DNA from: Nostoc sp. NIES-3756
GTDB taxonomy: Bacteria > Cyanobacteriota > Cyanobacteriia > Cyanobacteriales > Nostocaceae
Direction: 5' to 3'
Assembly (NCBI RefSeq): GCF_001548375.1
Contig: NZ_AP017295.1
Coordinates: 558,001 to 622,000 of the forward strand
Length of the DNA stretch: 64,000 nucleotides
Both the position numbers and the translations under genes were made by a program. The notes beneath the pieces are model-generated. The model searched no databases. It was given only the letters and a program-made list of their open reading frames with translations, and had not been told where the DNA came from. Position 1 is the stretch's first letter. Every line of letters starts with the position of its first letter. Positions 19,782 through 28,207 of the stretch are shown in pieces.

Positions 19782-20680
19782 AATTAATAGTAATTTGTGG
19801 GGCGACAGCGACGGGTAAATCTGGTTTGGCTTTAGGGTTAGCCAAGCGGCTAGGTTCTGTGATTCTTAGTGCTGATTCTCGTCAGGTGTATCGTGAGTTT
19901 AATATTGGTACTGCTAAACCCAGTTTGGCAGAACAACAAGCGGTTCCTCATTATTTAATAGATATCTGCAATCCTAAAGAGACGATGACGGTAGCAGATT
20001 ATCAAGAACAAGCACAAGCATTAATTAATTCTCTACCAAATTCACCACTTTTGTTAGTAGGTGGTACTGGTTTATACATTCGATCGATTGTGCAAGGAAT
20101 GAAAATACCAAGGGTTGCACCGAATTATGAATTGCGATCGCAACTGCAATCTCTCGGACAAACCACACTCTACGGCATATTACAACAAGTTGACCCTATT
20201 GCTGCTCAAAAAATTCATCCCAATGACCCCGTAAGAACTTTACGAGCGTTAGAAGTATTTTATGTAACTGGTGTATCCATATCTGAACAACAAGGAGAAA
20301 ACCCCCCAGATTACCCCATTTTACAAATTGGTTTGGATTGTGAGATGGATAAATTAGGCGATGTCTACGACGGGCTACCCCTACGCATTCACAAACGCAC
20401 CCAGCAAATGATAGCAGATGGTTTAGTTGCTGAGGTTGAATATCTTTGTCAAAAATATGGTGCTGATTTGCCTTTACTAAATACGTTGGGATATCAAGAA
20501 ATCAAGGAATATTTAGCAGGTAAAATCTCATTAGAGGAGGCGAAAGAATTAACGGTTTTACATACAAGACAATTTGCCAAACGTCAGCGCACATGGTTTA
20601 GAGCATATCCCCAAATTGAATGGTTTGATGCTAATGACCCTGATTTATTAGAGAAAGTTTGGCAGCGCATACAACAGTAG
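19775..20680 (+). CDS. miaA: tRNA dimethylallyltransferase
   Basis: A 301-residue enzyme that adds a dimethylallyl group to A37 of tRNAs reading UNN codons. The P-loop GATATGKSGLALGLA, the SADSRQVYREFNIGTAKP box and the LLVGGTGLYIRSIVQG motif are present, with TRQFAKRQRTWFR near the C-terminus. The chosen ATG lies in a heptamer repeat. Several in-phase ATGs exist upstream in the repeat, but only this one gives the family start MTKLIVICGATATGKS without an intervening stop. Confidence 0.95.
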   Translation: MTKLIVICGATATGKSGLALGLAKRLGSVILSADSRQVYREFNIGTAKPSLAEQQAVPHYLIDICNPKETMTVADYQEQAQALINSLPNSPLLLVGGTGLYIRSIVQGMKIPRVAPNYELRSQLQSLGQTTLYGILQQVDPIAAQKIHPNDPVRTLRALEVFYVTGVSISEQQGENPPDYPILQIGLDCEMDKLGDVYDGLPLRIHKRTQQMIADGLVAEVEYLCQKYGADLPLLNTLGYQEIKEYLAGKISLEEAKELTVLHTRQFAKRQRTWFRAYPQIEWFDANDPDLLEKVWQRIQQ

Positions 20681-20725
20681 AGACATATTATCAAATGCCT
20701 CTGCATGATACATTGAAAAAATGCT

Positions 20726-21561
20726 TTACAAAGCATCGGGATCAATACCCATAGCCCTTAATCTTTCGGCTAACAGTTGTGCGCGTGCTTCTGCTTGTTC
20801 TGCGCGTTGTCGTTCCTGTTCTGCAAGTTCATCTCCTGTAAGCAGAATATTATCATCTGCGTCGCACCAACGTAACCAATTATCCTGTCTTCCTTCAAAC
20901 TCTCCTTGCCAAAAGGTCACACCTAAACCAACTTGTTCTAACCAATTTTCTGAAGTTTCAAAATAACGTCTTCCTCTCAGTTCATAAACTCGTAGTGTAT
21001 TTTCTCCTAATTGCTGTGTTGGGTCATATATAGTAATCCGATTTGATTAATGAACATATTTGCGTAGGGAGGGAACTCTTAACAGGGAACGGGAAGGGAT
21101 TTAGGTGTGTACTGAGTTCATTCAGAAATCAAATATGAGTCCTATACAATATAGTAACTAATTCGTATTTGTTCATAAATACGCAGTTTTTTACCGAGTT
21201 CTTCCCCTTCTTTATTCGAGACAATTTCCATTACAATTTCGGGAGGTTTACCAAAGTGCCAAACCATATAACAACGGTTTTGTTTTTCCCACCAATTTTC
21301 AGGGGTTTGGACATCCAAGCTGAGGAAAATATCAGGAACAATTTGTGGATGTTTATCTGCGTAATATATACCTACATTAGCTTCAGCTAAAAAAGGTTGA
21401 TTTTGAAAAGAAGTGTAAAGAGAACTAACTAATAAACGTTGTTGTTTGGCAGATGCAAAATTATCCACAGGTGTATCATCTTCGGTAATTAGCTGGTTGG
21501 CATCTGGCACATAGAAATTATCATTATTTATGAGAAGTTGCTCAACCATAAATTTATCCAC
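20726..21561 (-). pseudogene. Uma2-family gene interrupted by a miniature transposon
   Basis: The 5' part (21561-21145) reads as the N-terminal half of a Uma2 protein (PQIVPDIFLSLDVQTPENWW; PPEIVMEIVSNKEGEELGKK) ending RISYYIV just at the insertion. The 3' part resumes YDPTQQLGENTLRVYELRG and continues through WLRWCDADD to ERQRAEQAEARAQLLAERLR and the family ending MGIDPDAL. Removing the 114-bp insert plus one TA (116 bp) joins the halves exactly in frame, giving 239 residues and one stop. The parent protein would be a complete PD-(D/E)XK-type Uma2 protein. As it stands, translation ends a few bases into the insert. Confidence 0.88.
21031..21144. mobile_element. 114-bp MITE with imperfect terminal inverted repeats and TA duplication
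   Basis: The element starts TAGTAATCCGATTTGATT; on the opposite strand its other end starts TAGGACTCATATTTGATT. Both ends then share AATGAAC, with 4 extra bases in one of them. It is flanked by TA on both sides (21029-21030, 21145-21146). It has no coding capacity; the interior is G/A-rich, with GGGAGGGAACTC and GGGAACGGGAAGGG. TA duplication is the habit of the IS630/mariner superfamily, whose transposase would have to act in trans. Family assignment is inference. Confidence 0.82.
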
Positions 21562-21680
21562 TATTTAAGCGCGTTATTTCTAGGTTAATTGATTGTCAGT
21601 TCTAGTGGCTACCATCCTCTTACATTAGCAGGCTCATTTTGTGTAAAAATTATACTTAGATAAGCACTGCTATCAACACT

Positions 21681-23270
21681 ATGATTGGAAAAATCCTGCG
21701 GCATCGCTACAAAATTCTCAACAAGCTTGCAGATGGAGGCTTTGGCGAAACTTATCTAGCTGAAGATTTAGATATTCCTGCTAACCCTAAACCAAAGTGT
21801 GTTGTTAAGCGATTGCAACCGCAAATCATTAATCCAGAATTAGTACGGCTATTTGAAAAAGAAGGTGAAATACTCTATCAACTGGGACAAGATCACAGTC
21901 AAATTCCTCAGCTTTTTGCATACTTTCGAGAAAATCAAGAATTTTATCTCATCCAAGAATTTATTGATGGGCATGATTTAGGAGAAGAAATTGCTGCCAA
22001 AAAGCTTTGGAGTGAGACTCAGGTAAAGAAATTTGTGCAAGAGACATTGGAAATATTGGAGTATGTTCATCAGAATAATGTGATTCATAGAGACATCAAG
22101 CCAGAGAATATCATGCGTAAAAAACGTAATGGAAAGCTGATATTGATAGATTTTGGCGCAGTCAAGCAAATTGGAATTTCAGTAGCTAATCAAAATCAAA
22201 CCAGCCGTACAGTTGCTATTGGTACGCCTGGTTATATGCCCAGTGAACAAGCACAAGGTAAACCAAAATTCAGCAGTGATATTTATGCTTTGGGTATGAC
22301 GGCAATTCACTTATTAACTGGTGTTGAACCTCAATTATTGCCAGAAGATAGTAAAGGTGAAATAATTTGGAGAAATATTACTCATGTAAGTGATGATTTT
22401 GCCGAATTTTTAACAAGGATGGTGCGGTATGATTATCGCGATCGCTATGTTAATGCAACGGAGGCTATGCAGGCATTAAATGGTAACAAAGTTACTACTG
22501 CTCATACTCTGCAATTGCCTGCTATTATTAATCCAATCTTTAATAAATTAAACACTTTTAAAAATTCCGTTATCGGCTTGGGATTAATAGGTTTTACCAC
22601 TATAGGTATCACACAATTTCTACCATTGTTACTTCAACCGAAAGCTAAAATATCGTTAGTAAGTTCAAACGCAACCCCTAGCACAACAGTCATTTCTGAA
22701 AAGTCTATGTCAGCCAAACCGTCTATTATTCCTCAACCAAAAGTTACCATCCCATTGGTAAGCCCAAAACCAAAACCCGATATCACAATTATTGCTGCAA
22801 AACCTACACCAGTCACAACACCTATTATTTCTCAACCAAAAGCTACCATCCCATTGGTAAGCCCAAAACCAGAACCTAACACCCCAATTATTTCTAAGCA
22901 GTCACAGCCAAGGATAACAGTAGCTGATGTGGTGGGTAGGTATAAAGGAGAAGGAATAAATAAAAATGATGGTAGGGAATTTACTGCTTCTATTCATATT
23001 GAAAATAAAAGTAGTTTATGGCTAAATTTTTCTGATGGGTTTAATGGCAGTTTTTTCAGCAAATTCAATTTGAGCGATCAAGGAGAGTTTCAATTAGCTA
23101 AAGATTCCACATCTATAGATATTAACTCAACATTCAGTCAAGATTGGCAAGTAACTGTCAATGCTAAATTTATTGATGTAAATATAATAAAAGCGAAATA
23201 TCAGTTAATTCCTATTAAGGATAATCCTTTTAGTGTTCAAGAGGGAGAAATTACTTTGAAGAGGAATTAA
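21681..23270 (+). CDS. Serine/threonine protein kinase, membrane-anchored
   Basis: A 529-residue Hanks-type kinase. The kinase domain spans about 10-270: Gly-rich loop LADGGFGETYLAED, Lys in CVVKRL, catalytic HRDIKPENIM, metal-binding DFGAVKQIG, and GTPGYMPSEQA in the activation segment. A hydrophobic anchor lies at about 295-320 (VIGLGLIGFTTIGITQFLPL). It is followed by a Pro/Lys linker with a repeated QPK-TIPLVSPKP unit and a C-terminal domain (about 415-529) of unknown function. Nothing next to it identifies the substrate. The ATG at 21681 gives the family start MIGKILRHRYKIL. Confidence 0.92.
   Translation: MIGKILRHRYKILNKLADGGFGETYLAEDLDIPANPKPKCVVKRLQPQIINPELVRLFEKEGEILYQLGQDHSQIPQLFAYFRENQEFYLIQEFIDGHDLGEEIAAKKLWSETQVKKFVQETLEILEYVHQNNVIHRDIKPENIMRKKRNGKLILIDFGAVKQIGISVANQNQTSRTVAIGTPGYMPSEQAQGKPKFSSDIYALGMTAIHLLTGVEPQLLPEDSKGEIIWRNITHVSDDFAEFLTRMVRYDYRDRYVNATEAMQALNGNKVTTAHTLQLPAIINPIFNKLNTFKNSVIGLGLIGFTTIGITQFLPLLLQPKAKISLVSSNATPSTTVISEKSMSAKPSIIPQPKVTIPLVSPKPKPDITIIAAKPTPVTTPIISQPKATIPLVSPKPEPNTPIISKQSQPRITVADVVGRYKGEGINKNDGREFTASIHIENKSSLWLNFSDGFNGSFFSKFNLSDQGEFQLAKDSTSIDINSTFSQDWQVTVNAKFIDVNIIKAKYQLIPIKDNPFSVQEGEITLKRN
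22723..22884 (+). repeat. 99-bp-period internal repeat in the kinase linker
   Basis: A block of about 58 bp starting near 22723 recurs 99 bp later (from about 22822) with few differences. Both copies encode QPK-[VA]-TIPLVSPKP. The period is 33 codons, so the frame is kept. It points to a recent in-frame duplication in the Pro-rich linker. Confidence 0.75.
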
Positions 23271-23388
23271 TCTCAACTTGCACCATTATTTTATCAACGT
23301 TAAGCGATCGCCTCCTCATGCCATGAAACTGTTATTCTGACAACATATACAAATTAATCTCCTCCACCCAACAGTTAAATAAAAATCT

Positions 23389-24867
23389 ATGCTTATCCAA
23401 GACCAAGATAAAAAACAACGTAACTGGAAACCCATCATCAAAGCTTTTGAGGCTGTCCTGGAGACAAAGGGTGTAGTTCAACGCCGTGAAGAACTGATTA
23501 CATACGAGTGTGATGGTTTAACTAGCTACCGTCAGCGTCCGGCTGTGGCGGTGTTACCTAGAACTACTGAGCAAGTGGCGGCGGTGGTAAAAATATGTAA
23601 TCAGTATGCTGTACCCTTCATCGCACGCGGTTCTGGAACTGGTTTATCTGGTGGTGCATTACCATCGGAAGATTCGGTTTTAATTGTCACTTCTTTAATG
23701 CGGCAAATTCTCAGTGTAGATTTAGATAATCAGCGCATTGTAGTACAGCCAGGAGTGATTAACAGTTGGGTAACACAAACTGTTAGTGGTGCGGGATTTT
23801 ATTATGCACCAGACCCTTCTAGCCAAATTATCTGTTCTATTGGGGGTAATGTGGCGGAAAACTCTGGTGGGGTGCATTGTTTAAAGTATGGTGTCACCAC
23901 TAACCACGTTTTGGGGTTGAAAATTGTTACGCCTGAAGGGGAAATCGTTGATTTGGGTGGGCAAATTCCCGAAAGCCCTGGTTATGATTTAACAGGTATA
24001 TTTGTCGGTTCAGAAGGGACTTTAGGAATTGCGACAGAAATTACCTTACGCATTCTCAAAAGTGCAGAATCAATTTGTGTATTATTAGCAGATTTTACCA
24101 GCGTGGAAGCGGCTGGAGCGACTGTTTCCGACATCATCAGTGCGGGGATAATTCCTGGTGGGATGGAAATGATGGATAACGTTAGTATTAACGCAGTGGA
24201 GGATGTTGTTGCTACTAATTGTTATCCTCGTGATGCAACAGCAATTTTGTTAGTGGAAATTGACGGGTTAGATGTTGAAGTTGCAGTCAATAAACAACGC
24301 GTTATAGAAATTTGTAAAAAGAATGGTGCGCGGAGTGTGACTTCTGCCAGTGACCCAGAAACTAGATTGAAATTATGGAAAGGGCGTAAGGCTGCGTTTG
24401 CTGCGGCTGGTCATTTAAGCCCAGATTATTATGTGCAAGATGGAGTAATTCCTCGGACTCAATTACCTTATGTTTTGCAGGAAATTGAGGGATTAAGTCA
24501 AAAATTTGGTTATCCAATTGCTAATGTCTTTCATGCTGGTGATGGTAATTTACATCCATTAATTCTGTTTGATAATGCTGTGCATGGTGCATTAGAAAAA
24601 GTCGAAGAATTGGGGGGAGAAATCCTTAAACTTTGTGTGAGAGTTGGCGGTAGTATTTCCGGTGAACATGGTATTGGGGCTGATAAGAAATGCTATATGC
24701 CAGATATGTTTAGTAATGCTGATTTAGAAACTATGCAGTGGGTAAGACAAGTATTTAACCCTCAAGGTTTAGCAAATCCTGGAAAAATATTCCCCACACC
24801 ACGCACTTGTGGTGAAGCTGCAAATGCTATTAAAAATCAACAGTTTGAGGGAGTAGAAAGATTTTAA
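23389..24867 (+). CDS. glcD: Glycolate dehydrogenase / FAD-linked oxidase subunit GlcD
   Basis: A 492-residue FAD-binding type 4 oxidoreductase. The FAD domain shows FIARGSGTGLSGGALP, then SIGGNVAENSGGVHCLKYG and FVGSEGTLGIATE. The C-terminal FAD-oxidase domain has NVFHAGDGNLHPLI and GSISGEHGIGADKK. In cyanobacteria this enzyme oxidises glycolate from photorespiration to glyoxylate, which feeds glycine and the glycine cleavage system encoded later in the window. No GlcE or GlcF lies adjacent. A strong terminator follows, so it is probably monocistronic. Confidence 0.9.
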   Translation: MLIQDQDKKQRNWKPIIKAFEAVLETKGVVQRREELITYECDGLTSYRQRPAVAVLPRTTEQVAAVVKICNQYAVPFIARGSGTGLSGGALPSEDSVLIVTSLMRQILSVDLDNQRIVVQPGVINSWVTQTVSGAGFYYAPDPSSQIICSIGGNVAENSGGVHCLKYGVTTNHVLGLKIVTPEGEIVDLGGQIPESPGYDLTGIFVGSEGTLGIATEITLRILKSAESICVLLADFTSVEAAGATVSDIISAGIIPGGMEMMDNVSINAVEDVVATNCYPRDATAILLVEIDGLDVEVAVNKQRVIEICKKNGARSVTSASDPETRLKLWKGRKAAFAAAGHLSPDYYVQDGVIPRTQLPYVLQEIEGLSQKFGYPIANVFHAGDGNLHPLILFDNAVHGALEKVEELGGEILKLCVRVGGSISGEHGIGADKKCYMPDMFSNADLETMQWVRQVFNPQGLANPGKIFPTPRTCGEAANAIKNQQFEGVERF

Positions 24868-24916
24868 TAGCCATCAATTAACAGTGCAATAACCGCAAAA
24901 ATACTTTTGTTTGGAG

Positions 24917-24941
24917 TAAGGGTTAAAGCCCTTATTTTTTT
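24917..24941 (+). terminator. Intrinsic terminator of glcD
   Basis: The stem TAAGGG (24917-24922) / CCCTTA (24929-24934) is followed by seven T residues, 50 bp after the glcD stop codon. Confidence 0.85.
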
Positions 24942-25039
24942 CTCATAACATATCAAAAAATTAAATTTTTATGTGTAAAATCATACAGATCAAAAATATT
25001 TAATATTATGTTGATATATATCATACTCCACATTTATCT

Positions 25040-25699
25040 ATGTACTTTGGCGAGAAGAAAGGTAAGCTTTACTTTCCTTGGATATTAGGAACTAGTATAG
25101 GGCTATTTGCTGGATTAGCTGCTGCGATTTTGGCTATTCCTGTTATTTATAATGTCCCTTTTTTGGATACTAACAAAGGACTGATAAACTTTTTGCCTAG
25201 TGCGATCGCAGGATTATTTCTCGGCTTCGGTCAAGGTATAGCTTTAACCAAGCTATTAAAAAAACAGGGGTTATCTACAAATATTCGTCAGCTTACTATT
25301 AAATGGATTTTGGCAACAACTATTGGATTTGCTATAGGTGGTCAAGTAACCAGTATATGGACTAATGTAGATGGTAATTTAACGCCTCAGATGTTAGTTT
25401 TTCACCTATCTCTGATCCTATTTCTCATTGGACTTGCTCAGGCAATAATCATGCAGTGGTCTATCAAAAAAATTTCCCAATGGTTACTTGCTCATATTCT
25501 CAGCATTTTAGCTAGTGTTTTAGTTGGTGTGGTTCTATTTTTTCTCATAATTTCAATTGGCGGAGCATTAAGTGGCGGTGGTTTAGGAGTTCTAATTTAC
25601 TTATTATTTGCACCTATACCAATTAGTGCATCTACCGGACTGATTTATGGTTATATAACTATTTTATTTTTACCAAATTTATTAAAAAATGATATTTGA
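25040..25699 (+). CDS. Hypothetical multi-pass membrane protein
   Basis: A 219-residue hydrophobic protein with about six membrane segments: near 14-36, 48-66, 88-105, 118-136, 150-175 and 180-210. Gly-rich helix faces are common (GLFAGLAAAILAIP; GLFLGFGQGIAL; SIGGALSGGGLGVL). The segment pattern, with a Gly-Phe/Ile-Gly-Gln turn before a basic loop, resembles the smaller membrane protein at 27185-27739; they may be distant relatives. No function can be assigned. Confidence 0.7.
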   Translation: MYFGEKKGKLYFPWILGTSIGLFAGLAAAILAIPVIYNVPFLDTNKGLINFLPSAIAGLFLGFGQGIALTKLLKKQGLSTNIRQLTIKWILATTIGFAIGGQVTSIWTNVDGNLTPQMLVFHLSLILFLIGLAQAIIMQWSIKKISQWLLAHILSILASVLVGVVLFFLIISIGGALSGGGLGVLIYLLFAPIPISASTGLIYGYITILFLPNLLKNDI

Positions 25700-25870
25700 C
25701 ACTAACTTTTTTAGCCAACTGTGCAATTCCTGTCAATAAAGCAAGCTCATCATCAATTAATGCAGTTTGAATTATTGATACATAGATGACGTTATTTGTA
25801 AATATTTTGAGGGTATACTAACTTATTCCGTAATTCCTATCCCATCTTCCCGGCGAAGTTAGACCCTCTC

Positions 25871-27133
25871 ATGACTCGGTTGGTAAAACTGTTTCTTTCT
25901 TACTTTTTGTTTGTACAATTAATCTTGTATTTAACAGGATTGTCTGTCCCTTCATTTCCTAACTATGAACAAAAAAGCAGTGTACCAACTACAACAGAAA
26001 TTCGCGGAGTTTGGTTAACCAATGTTGCTAGTGGTGTACTATTTGTACCTTGGGGCATTGATCGTGCTATTGAACAATTATCAGCACTTAACTTTAATAC
26101 AATTTACCCTGTAATTTGGAATCGAGGTCATACCTTTTACAAAAGTGCTACGGCTAAATCTGTGATAGGTGACGATACCCAACCTCTACTGAACTTAATG
26201 CACGGTGGACAAGATGTCTTAGCAAAATTAGTTAGACTTGCCAAACCGAAAAAAATTAGTGTAATCCCTTGGTTTGAATACGGGTTCATGGCTCCCCCTG
26301 ATTCAGCTATAGCTAAACGTCATCCTGAGTGGTTAACAAATGGTCAAGGTGGCGTTATATCTATTAGTGAAATGTTACCAGAAGAAAGTGATGATGACCC
26401 TACAAATAAGCTAGTTTGGCTTAATCCTTTGCATCCAGAAGTTCAACAATTTATCCTATCGCTAATTACAGAAGTTGTTACTAATTATGATGTTGAGGGG
26501 ATTCAATTCGATGACCATTTTGGTATGCCAGTTCAGTTTGGCTATGATCCATACACCGTAGAAATTTATCAACAAGAACATCAGGGAAAAAGCCCTCCTA
26601 AAAATACCTTTGATTCAGAATGGATGAGTTGGCGTGCTAATAAAATTACTCGTTTCATGGCAGAAATTCACAAAGTTGTGAAAGACCTGAAACCTAATGC
26701 TAAGATATCTATTTCGCCCAACTCACAATATTTTGCATACAAATACTATTTACAAGATTGGCTAACCTGGGTAAAAAAAGGTCTGATTGATGAGTTAGTT
26801 TTGCAAGTGTATCGCAATAATATAAGTAGTTTTGTGACAGAATTAGAACAACCAGCCGTCAAGTTTGCCCGGGCTAAAATTCCTGTGGCTATTGGCATAT
26901 CAACAGGAACATTGCGAACACCTGTTAAAATTGACCAAATTAAAAAACAAGTACAAGCTGTGCGCGATCGCTCTTTTTTTGGTATTTCTTTTTTTTACTG
27001 GGAAAGTCTTTGGGGTTATATCACCCCAGAATCACCGCCTTACCGTCGTCAAGTCTTTCAAAAAATTTTTACAACTAAAGCTGCTAGGCCGTTAGCGCCA
27101 GTTAGGGAAAATAGAAGCGTGGGAAGTAGGTAA
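25871..27133 (+). CDS. GH10-like glycoside hydrolase (GHL10/DUF187, YddW type)
   Basis: A 420-residue exported protein. An N-terminal hydrophobic segment (about 6-27) acts as signal or anchor, with no lipobox Cys. The GHL10 domain (about 40-340) shows EIRGVWLTNVASGVLF, FNTIYPVIWNRGHTFYKS, VIPWFEYGFMAP and VEGIQFDDHFGMP, the last carrying acidic residues of the presumed active site. Relatives are thought to act on cell-wall or exported glycans, but no substrate is established. It lies between two small membrane proteins, all on the plus strand. Confidence 0.85.
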   Translation: MTRLVKLFLSYFLFVQLILYLTGLSVPSFPNYEQKSSVPTTTEIRGVWLTNVASGVLFVPWGIDRAIEQLSALNFNTIYPVIWNRGHTFYKSATAKSVIGDDTQPLLNLMHGGQDVLAKLVRLAKPKKISVIPWFEYGFMAPPDSAIAKRHPEWLTNGQGGVISISEMLPEESDDDPTNKLVWLNPLHPEVQQFILSLITEVVTNYDVEGIQFDDHFGMPVQFGYDPYTVEIYQQEHQGKSPPKNTFDSEWMSWRANKITRFMAEIHKVVKDLKPNAKISISPNSQYFAYKYYLQDWLTWVKKGLIDELVLQVYRNNISSFVTELEQPAVKFARAKIPVAIGISTGTLRTPVKIDQIKKQVQAVRDRSFFGISFFYWESLWGYITPESPPYRRQVFQKIFTTKAARPLAPVRENRSVGSR

Positions 27134-27184
27134 AACAAGGTTAATATTTTCCTCATTTCCCAGCACGCAATTTCTGATGCTTAC

Positions 27185-27739
27185 ATGAAAACACCGTTAA
27201 AATTTATTTTGCTGTGGACTGTTGCTACTTGTGGAGGGTTTTTGGGCAGTTTGTTTTGGTTAGAAATTGCTGAACAGCCAGAGATTGGTATGGTACAAGC
27301 TGCTATTGGTGGATTAGCGATCGCACTACCTCAAAGTTTCATCCTCAAAGATAATATTTCTATACTCAAGTGGGTTTTGTTTACGTCGGTGGCTTGGGTA
27401 ACAATAACAGCAATTGGTGTAGGTACGATTGGTTGGATTATACCCTCTACAGGTATTTTCCCCCTACGTCTGCTCAATGGGGTTAGATCCGGTTTTATCG
27501 GCGGTTTTAGTATCGGACTTGCCCAATGGTTAGCAATTCGTCAGCCAGTCCCTTGGGCTTGGCAATGGGTATTAGTGAATTGTTTCAGTTGGGCGATCGC
27601 CATCCCTATAGGTACTACACTGGGCTTTATCTTGCACCGCCTGACACGCTTATTTTTGGGCGAAGTTATAGGATTAGGCATTACTTGGCTGATAGTCGCC
27701 ATTCTCACTGGTATTAATGCTTATCGGTTAGTGAAGTGA
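27185..27739 (+). CDS. Hypothetical membrane protein
   Basis: A 184-residue protein with about five membrane segments (7-27, 36-53, 61-85, 105-125, 130-180 region). Positions of Gly/Ser-rich helices and the turn GGFSIGLAQWLAIRQPV are typical of a small cyanobacterial membrane family of unknown role. It starts 51 bp after the GHL10 gene on the same strand and is probably co-transcribed with it. An STRR array begins 11 bp after its stop. Confidence 0.7.
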   Translation: MKTPLKFILLWTVATCGGFLGSLFWLEIAEQPEIGMVQAAIGGLAIALPQSFILKDNISILKWVLFTSVAWVTITAIGVGTIGWIIPSTGIFPLRLLNGVRSGFIGGFSIGLAQWLAIRQPVPWAWQWVLVNCFSWAIAIPIGTTLGFILHRLTRLFLGEVIGLGITWLIVAILTGINAYRLVK

Positions 27740-28207
<468 letters not shown>

